Shown here: positions 58,197 to 64,000 of the stretch, in pieces
Layout of the letters: the number at the start of each line of letters is the position of its first letter
Numbering within the stretch: the first letter of the stretch is position 1
NCBI GenBank assembly: GCA_963277665.1
Contig: OY728166.1
Location: 546,093,219-546,157,218, forward strand
Source: Viscum album
Taxonomy: Eukaryota; Streptophyta; Magnoliopsida; Santalales; Viscaceae
Length of the DNA: 64,000 nucleotides
Direction: 5' to 3'
Position numbers and translations under genes: made by a program
The notes under the pieces: model-generated
What the model was told of the DNA's origin: nothing
Databases searched by the model: none
Seen by the model: only the letters and a program-made list of their open reading frames with translations

Positions 58197-60753
58197 ACAT
58201 AATGTTCAATTTGAAAAAAAAATTGAAGGAGGAATCATTTTCTAGTGTTTTCCAAATTTTAAAAGTCCAAAATTTAGAGGATGTCTTTAAATGTGATAAG
58301 TGGTTTTTATTGATGTACTTTTGAAAATATGGAAAAGGAATGAGTTTTATGAATTTTGGATTCATGAGTTCTATTTTGCTGAGTCTTAAATAATTTAGAT
58401 AGTGTGATTCACGATTATGATAGCTATCATGAATAGAGAAAGTGGTTTCTGCAATTCTGAGAATTGGAGCTTTGCGGTCAAAGATAGAAAGAACTACGAT
58501 TAAGAAGACCACCACGATGGGTTTTGACAAAAATCATCATGATTACAAAGATCATCCCTAATGGAAACATTTTGATGGTTCTTCAAAAAAGGATTTGTGT
58601 CATAATTAATATTTTGATAGATATGGAAAACCCACTATAGGCGGTGGAGCTTTCTGAATGGCGGATAATACACATTAGATGTTAACCCTATAAACTTCTA
58701 CTAAATGTTTTCACAAAAAATTCTGAAGTAAATCATTATATATGAATCTAAGGGAGATCCAATAAACCCACATTCCATGTGATATTCAGTATCATAAAAA
58801 TACTCAAAAATTCTGGATTGATGCCAATTATTTTGAGAAAAGGATACTTCACATTGATGGGGTATTCCACATCGACTAAGTGAGATTGAGGAATGAATTT
58901 TGTTTGATGATGGTAGAAGTTCTATCTGATGGTAGTGTATTACGTGAAAGAAAATGTTATTCGCAAAAGCAGTGTATTTCATGAAGACAAGGGGTTTTTC
59001 TCAAAGGAGTGTGTTTCATGAAATGTAGTATTTAGTATCTAGTTTTTGTGAACTGGGAATTAAATAGGAATCAAATCAGGTCTATGATAAAAAAAATCTC
59101 TCATGATAAATTAGGGATAAGTAATTTAATGTAAATCCATTTAACCAACCATCATGTTGATAAACTATGTTATACATCTCTTACAACAATGAGTCAACGG
59201 GACTCAACAGAAGTGTTTCAAAGAATGCAATGAGCAATACTTGAATCTTTGTAAAGGTAGTTCACCTGGCACAAAGTGACTATGTTGAATAATTTGTATT
59301 CGAAATCTAGTAATTATTAGTGGATTTAGGTATGACCGACATACTATCAGTGTATGCTCCTTAGACTATCCCTTTGTGGTTAACCAATTAAAACTGATGT
59401 GTTCTCTCTTTTCATATGAATGTTTTATTTCTTCACTACTCCAATAGATATAATGACAAGTTCCTACCAATGTTGGAACAATATCTGTTACTTCAGTAGA
59501 AAAAGTTGACATGTTGATCCACCCCCCCCCCTCTCAGGGTGTTCATGGGTCCTTAAAATGGTATCATGGGGAAGGTTAACCTATCGTGGATTCAATACAA
59601 TAATGTTTCTCTTATTTTATGATTTGTGTTTCTTTACTGAGTTAATAATGAAGTATATGTTTGATGATGATTCATAGAATATATATGTATCCAACAAGAC
59701 CATTATGAATAGAAAAAATGAATATAAGTGACCATTAAAGAATTCCCTCCTATCGAAATAAGATGTATTATCTCGTTCTTCATTCCATTTTTACAATAAA
59801 GATAATATAGGCATAGAATGTAAAGGGAAGGTGTCTGAGGATTCCACCAATGATAATGACAAACTATCAACCTTAGTTAAATAAAAATATTAGTGTGATC
59901 CTGAGATATGTGTTATCACTATTGATATTTCTTCCCAGAATAAGGATTCTAGAACAAGTGGTGATGATAATTAATCTACAACCTCACATGAATACAAAAT
60001 GGTGAAGTTAATAAAGTATCTGTATGATATTACTGAAGAAATAATGGACATTGTTTGTATAATCCTTCAATGTATCTTAAAAGAAACACCGCCTATGAAA
60101 TGAATCAGATTATATAGAGGAAGGAAAATAAAGAATAATTTTTTAATGTTTTATGATCTCCAAAAAGGTTGGAACCTATATAGAAAAAGAACAGAACTTG
60201 AAATAAGATCTTCAAAATACATACAAGATGTTAAAGAGAAATTGGGTGTCAAAAGGGATCTTAAATAATATATCCATTTTCATGAAGAGAAACTAAAAAA
60301 TAGAACTGATGTGAAGGTTCTATAATTGGATGGAATATACTCGAAGATCAAGGGATTTTACTCGTTAATTCATAATAAAGTGAGGCTGTAAGAAGAATAA
60401 GTTATTACAAGGAAGAATGTTTTTAAGGAAAATTTAATTGTGATTTAAGATTATAAAATCAACCACTATATGAAATTACTAGGTTAGGAGTCTTAGTTGG
60501 CCAATCCTAAGAAGAGATATATTAGTACTTTAAAAAAAGAAGGAAGAAGTTTCTATAGCAACGTAATTTTCACTATAGGATTCAGAAGTTTGTAGGTATC
60601 CATCAAATGATAAGAAGATCACGATAATGTTTGATGATCTATCTCAATAATCTATGAAGAAACATGTTCTATCCAAAACCATCCTCATTTAGTGTCTCTA
60701 AACCTTTAATCATGATGAGTACATGTTATAAGAAAATTCCTAGGAATGTATGA
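58197..60753. other. Unrecognised decayed internal sequence, first part
   Basis: It follows LTR F and may be its internal region. It is less AT-rich than the flanks and has protein-like stretches, but no RT, integrase or gag motif I would defend. It contains a tandem repeat at about 58923-59024 and a C10 run at 59522-59531. The minus-strand ORFs 58150-58530 and 58701-58982 match no family I know. Confidence 0.35.
58923..59024 (+). repeat. Short tandem repeat, about 38-bp unit
   Basis: GTGTATTACGTGAA, GTGTATTTCATGAA and GTGTGTTTCATGAA recur, separated by TTCGCAAAAGCA and TCTCAAAGGA type spacers, giving about 2.5 units. Confidence 0.5.
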
Positions 60754-61065
60754 ATGAATAAATGTGATAATAAACCTGCAACATTTTTTATGGTGGATTG
60801 GAAAAAGGGTATGGAATCAGGTTACACTCTAAGACCACAACAAGTCATGATGAAGACCCAACAACCCTATAAAATATATAAATGTAATCTTGATTTGTTG
60901 GTCAATTTTGGTGCTGCAACAGATTTGGAAATTGTGTATTACATTTTTGGTATAATCCTTAATATCCAAAATTACAATGGAAGCCTATATCACGTGGGAC
61001 AAGACAGAGGAAGGGAAATAACATACATAGGTCCAAAAAATATCTTTATTTTAAACATATTTTGA
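60754..61065 (+). pseudogene. 103-codon open frame, protease-like relic (uncertain)
   Basis: The longest open frame in this stretch. The middle reads LLVNFGAATDLEIV, which resembles the L.D.GA.(T/S)NL active-site region of retroelement aspartic proteases. The catalytic Asp is Asn and the Thr/Ser is Phe. The ATG at 60754 is only the first in frame. Upstream sequence is rich in Lys and Glu codons in broken frames, as in some Gag or linker regions. If real, it would mean F belonged to an element that still had pol. A chance open frame in AT-rich DNA is quite possible. Confidence 0.25.
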
Positions 61066-62200
61066 ATACTTCATAACATATACATTGAATGCAATGGAAG
61101 TGGTAATAAGATATTTAAATAATCAACTCAGCATCTGGACAAATATGAAATGAAAATAAGATCACAAAATCTACCTTAGAATGAAGATTAAACCTTGGGA
61201 ATTTATTAAAACAATGTTGTCACCCTCATTCACCCCTCCCATATACGGTTGTTTCGAGGTCCTTTAGTCATTTAATTTTGGATTCATTATGTTCAATTCT
61301 TATTTTGAGGATGTAATGTGGTATTTTTTTATAGAACAAAATATATTTTATTCTACTATAGTTATTATTGTGGTTCACATTTTTAATAATAATTTCCGTA
61401 CATAGTAATTGCAGAAACATCGAGAGAGTAGTTTGTATGTGATACATAACTATATATTTCATTTTAGATCGATTATATTTCTATACCGTATCCATGCTTT
61501 CTAAATGGTTTTCAAAAATGTTATTTCGTAGAAAAATTATTTCATGAAGCTATATAATATGTTCTTTTACCATCATTGAAATGAATTAAAATGGAAATTT
61601 TTTAATGTTTAAAAAATAGGACAATATTGACTCCCTATTTCAAAATGTTCTATAAATAATGAATATTTTAGAGAATTATATATTAATGAATATCTCAACA
61701 ATAATTTCCATTATTTTCTATAATGATTTACTTGTATGATTCCAATGTTCTTCTCATATTATTAAATGTTCAAGATCTTTTTTTTTAATTTTCAGTTTTA
61801 AAATTTTATTTTCAAAAATAAAATATTATTTTACTCAAAATAATACAGTGATATTTTAATGATATTTTCATTAATAAAAGTGAAAACTCCTTCTTGATTC
61901 ATATTATTTACTTGGATATTTTTTAATTATACCATCCTCATTCTGTCTCTGGATTTATTAATGTTTTTTAAACAACATTTACATGGACTCAAATAATATA
62001 GTTTTAAGAATATTTTTCTAGAACATGTTTATTTACCATGGGTAAATCATTTTTCAATGATAATTTTATGTAACCAATTTATTATCTAAAGGTTAATCAT
62101 GTTAGGAAAAGAACAAAGTTTTTTTCAATTAATTTATGATATAATGTATTCTCTGTGTACTTTATTCATGATATGGTTCTTATACATTTTTTATAATGAT
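61066..62200. other. AT-rich stretch, no feature seen
   Basis: No ORF with a family match on either strand and no terminal repeats recognised. It should hold the rest of the element that follows LTR F, if that reading is right. Confidence 0.35.
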
Positions 62201-62201
62201 G

Positions 62202-62322
62202 GGTGGTTCTGTAATAAAATATGGACGAGGAGTTCCATTATAAGGAACAGACTGGTGGATAAGTTATTTACAATGGACATGTAGTTCCACGATAAACCAA
62301 GGAAGGGTGGTTCTGTGAAATC
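62202..62322 (+). repeat. Short tandem repeat, about 26-bp unit
   Basis: GGTGGTTCTGTAATAAAATA, GAGTTCCATTATAAGGAAC, ATAAGTTATTTACAATGGAC, TAGTTCCACGATAAACCAAG and GGTGGTTCTGTGAAATCC are five degenerate units in a row. The array ends about where the reversed LTR D begins. Confidence 0.5.
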
Positions 62323-63269
62323 CCATCAATTTATTGGGTTCTATGGAGATTGATGTCACACATGCTGGTTATTCCATTTATATGAAGGGATATGCAGATC
62401 ATTTTACTAAATACCAACACATTTTATTTAGTCCATCCATGTGTAAGGTCCTGGACCATGTGACACTAACTGGTTCCCTGATCTGGTTAGTCATATGAGC
62501 TCAGGTTCACCTCCACATATTCCATAAGATGCTGATTAGAAACAATGATATAATATAGATCATGATGATTATATAACTATATTAATATAGTAATACACAA
62601 AATGTAAATAAGAACAATGACTGGATGGCATATTAAAAGGAATAGAACAATATCAAATCAGAAGTTTTCCAAAAACTACAAATTCAATACCAAAACTGAA
62701 CGTTAGATATGTCATCCAAAAGTACATTCCATGTTTCAAAATAAAAACTCAAAATTATAGATACTAAAAACTCCCTAGAATAACCCATACCACATCTTTT
62801 TCCCTAATAAATTCCATATTCCCAACTCATCCCTCTTACACATATCCTTTTCACTTATAATGTCTTACAAATATGAAGTCTATTCGGGTAGAGATTAGGA
62901 ATCCTAAGCAGGGATTGTGTACAACTCAGTTGGCCACCAAAAAATATGTCTAAAATAATATTTAGTAAAAAAAATTCATGTATAATGTTTTATAAAGAAA
63001 TAATTATATTGAATACATAAACAGTAAGAATAGTGTCAATTAATCATTATATTATCACAAAAACCACAAGGTTTTTTAGGACACCCAAACCTCAATTACT
63101 TGCCTTATATCAGGAAATTTTATAAACTACCACCAAAAGATATCTTATATCTGAATTTAATTATTACCATTAAATATCACAATTAATTTATTGATAAAAC
63201 AAATTAAAACTTGTAAACACGTCTAGAATGAGTAATGTTCACAATGTTCTATAACCTCTATGGTGTATA

Positions 63270-63540
63270 GTGAGTAAATCTAAATGATGCATAAAATATT
63301 TCAAGGAAAATGGAATTCTCTCATAGTCTATTCCCTAGACTCGCTTGAGGATCCCCAGAGTCTTTTGGAAACAAAATAGTAGCTCACACTATCTTATTTT
63401 TCAATGTCTCTTAGTGTCTATTGAAAAACAAAATGGACGTTGTCTTTATCTTCATCCTTGATGTCTCTCACGGTCCTTTATAAAACATAATGGAATCTCT
63501 CAAAGTATTCCTAATAAGCCCCTCACTCACACCATAGTTA
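63270..63540 (-). repeat. Second tandem array in LTR D
   Basis: Units of about 50-60 bp with GTCTCT(C/T)A and AAAACAAAATGGA cores (plus-strand reading), for example near 63360, 63420 and 63480. It takes the place of minisatellite 2 of C but has a different unit. Confidence 0.5.
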
Positions 63541-63589
63541 TCCAATGTGATAGTCCATACAAACATAATCACAACCAATTTCAATTTCG

Positions 63590-64000
63590 CATGTCATTAC
63601 ATTAATTAATTAAATTATTAATTAATCATTCCAATATTCATTAATTTACTTATTAGATAATTAATCACATCATTAAAATTACTTAATTCCACAATTTTAT
63701 AGTCACCCTAGTACATTTAATTAATTCAATGAATAAAAAGCTATATCTATCCAATTAATTAATTCATCTATTAACTCATTACATCAATTTTATTAATTAA
63801 TTAAATAATTAAATAACTATATATATTCCATTAATAATTTTACCGAATAAATAATCACATCACATCTTTATTTAATTCGAAAATTAATTAACCGTATAAT
63901 TTCATTTAGTCAATTCCTAAAATAATTAATCATTTTAGAACGAGTAATCTTATAATTTTTTTACCAATTAATTTTTCTCAATTCAGAATTCAACAATTAG
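63590..64000 (-). repeat. AATTAATT-rich array in LTR D
   Basis: Reverse-orientation counterpart of minisatellite 1 of element C: repeated TTAATTAATT, ATTAATCAT and TAATCACATCA blocks up to the window end. Confidence 0.55.

Larger units (their letters stand above)
62300..64000 (-). mobile_element. Partial C-type LTR (D), minus strand, cut by window end
   Basis: Read on the minus strand from the right edge, the order is that of the C LTR: AATTAATT minisatellite (64000-63590), a second tandem array (63540-63270), ACTGAGTTGTACACAATCCC (near 62925; TTCAGTTGTACTCACACCAT in C at 43029), and GAGCTCATATGACTAACCAG near 62490 (GAGGTCGTGTGACTGACCAA in C at 43451). It is a diverged copy. Whether it is a 5', 3' or solo LTR cannot be told. 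Confidence 0.6.

Noticed and set aside
58560..58680. A copia-type zinc knuckle (C-H-N-stop-Y-F-D-R-Y-G-K)
   Set aside because: Only the first Cys and the YGK spacing fit; the other Cys and His positions are lost and no copia integrase or RT follows.
59522..59531. C10 homopolymer as a G-quadruplex or regulatory site
   Set aside because: A single run of C cannot form the usual four-tract fold, and its length may be affected by sequencing error.

Overview
The window is plant nuclear DNA from a repeat-rich intergenic region, strongly AT-rich and CpG-poor by eye. The evidence is nested Ty3/gypsy (Metaviridae-type) LTR retrotransposons with initiator-Met-tRNA primer sites, chromodomain-like integrase tails and heavy decay. 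I see no intact host gene, no rRNA, no functional tRNA gene and no CRISPR array. The species cannot be named from this. The long LTR stacks and old elements suggest an angiosperm with a large genome, which is inference. Labels Z, M, A, B, E, C, F and D below are mine.

Layout. 1-3789: plus-strand long LTR (Z), cut by the window start. 3790-8914 and 19791-23759: two halves of an old minus-strand Tekay/Del-like gypsy element (M). Its 3' LTR, chromodomain, integrase, RNase H, reverse transcriptase and protease lie on the left; its gag and 5' LTR lie on the right. 8915-19785: element A, inserted between the gag and protease of M, with a 5-bp target duplication (one mismatch). A has LTRs of about 4.04 kb around an internal region of only 2.8 kb that encodes Gag and no Pol. 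23760-34521: element B, a related subfamily with LTRs of about 4.25 kb and an internal region of 2.27 kb carrying zinc-knuckle remnants. 34522-40854 and 51560-53865: a much older minus-strand relative (E), whose 5' LTR is split by element C. 40855-51559: element C, a decayed plus-strand autonomous Tekay-like gypsy element (gag, protease, RT, RNase H, integrase, chromodomain) with LTRs of about 2.7 kb that contain two minisatellites. 54323-58175: another old plus-strand long LTR (F), followed by an unrecognised 4-kb stretch. About 62300-64000: part of a minus-strand C-type LTR (D).

How the parts work together. Z, A, B, E and F form one family of giant-LTR elements. A and B have Gag, a primer site and a polypurine tract but no polymerase, like the TR-GAG/LARD class of non-autonomous elements, so they would need Pol supplied in trans. 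The Tekay-like elements M and C are possible but unproven donors. The most striking structure is a set of two to four modules in every giant LTR, about 190 bp apart and just downstream of the LTR TATA box. Each has a conserved CGTACGTACGG...CCGTCTC tip on a long stem, and the stem sequence differs from module to module while still pairing. This looks like an array of conserved RNA (or DNA) hairpins in the LTR-initiated transcript. A second notable feature is a tRNA-derived, SINE-like sequence shared by the internal regions of A and B.
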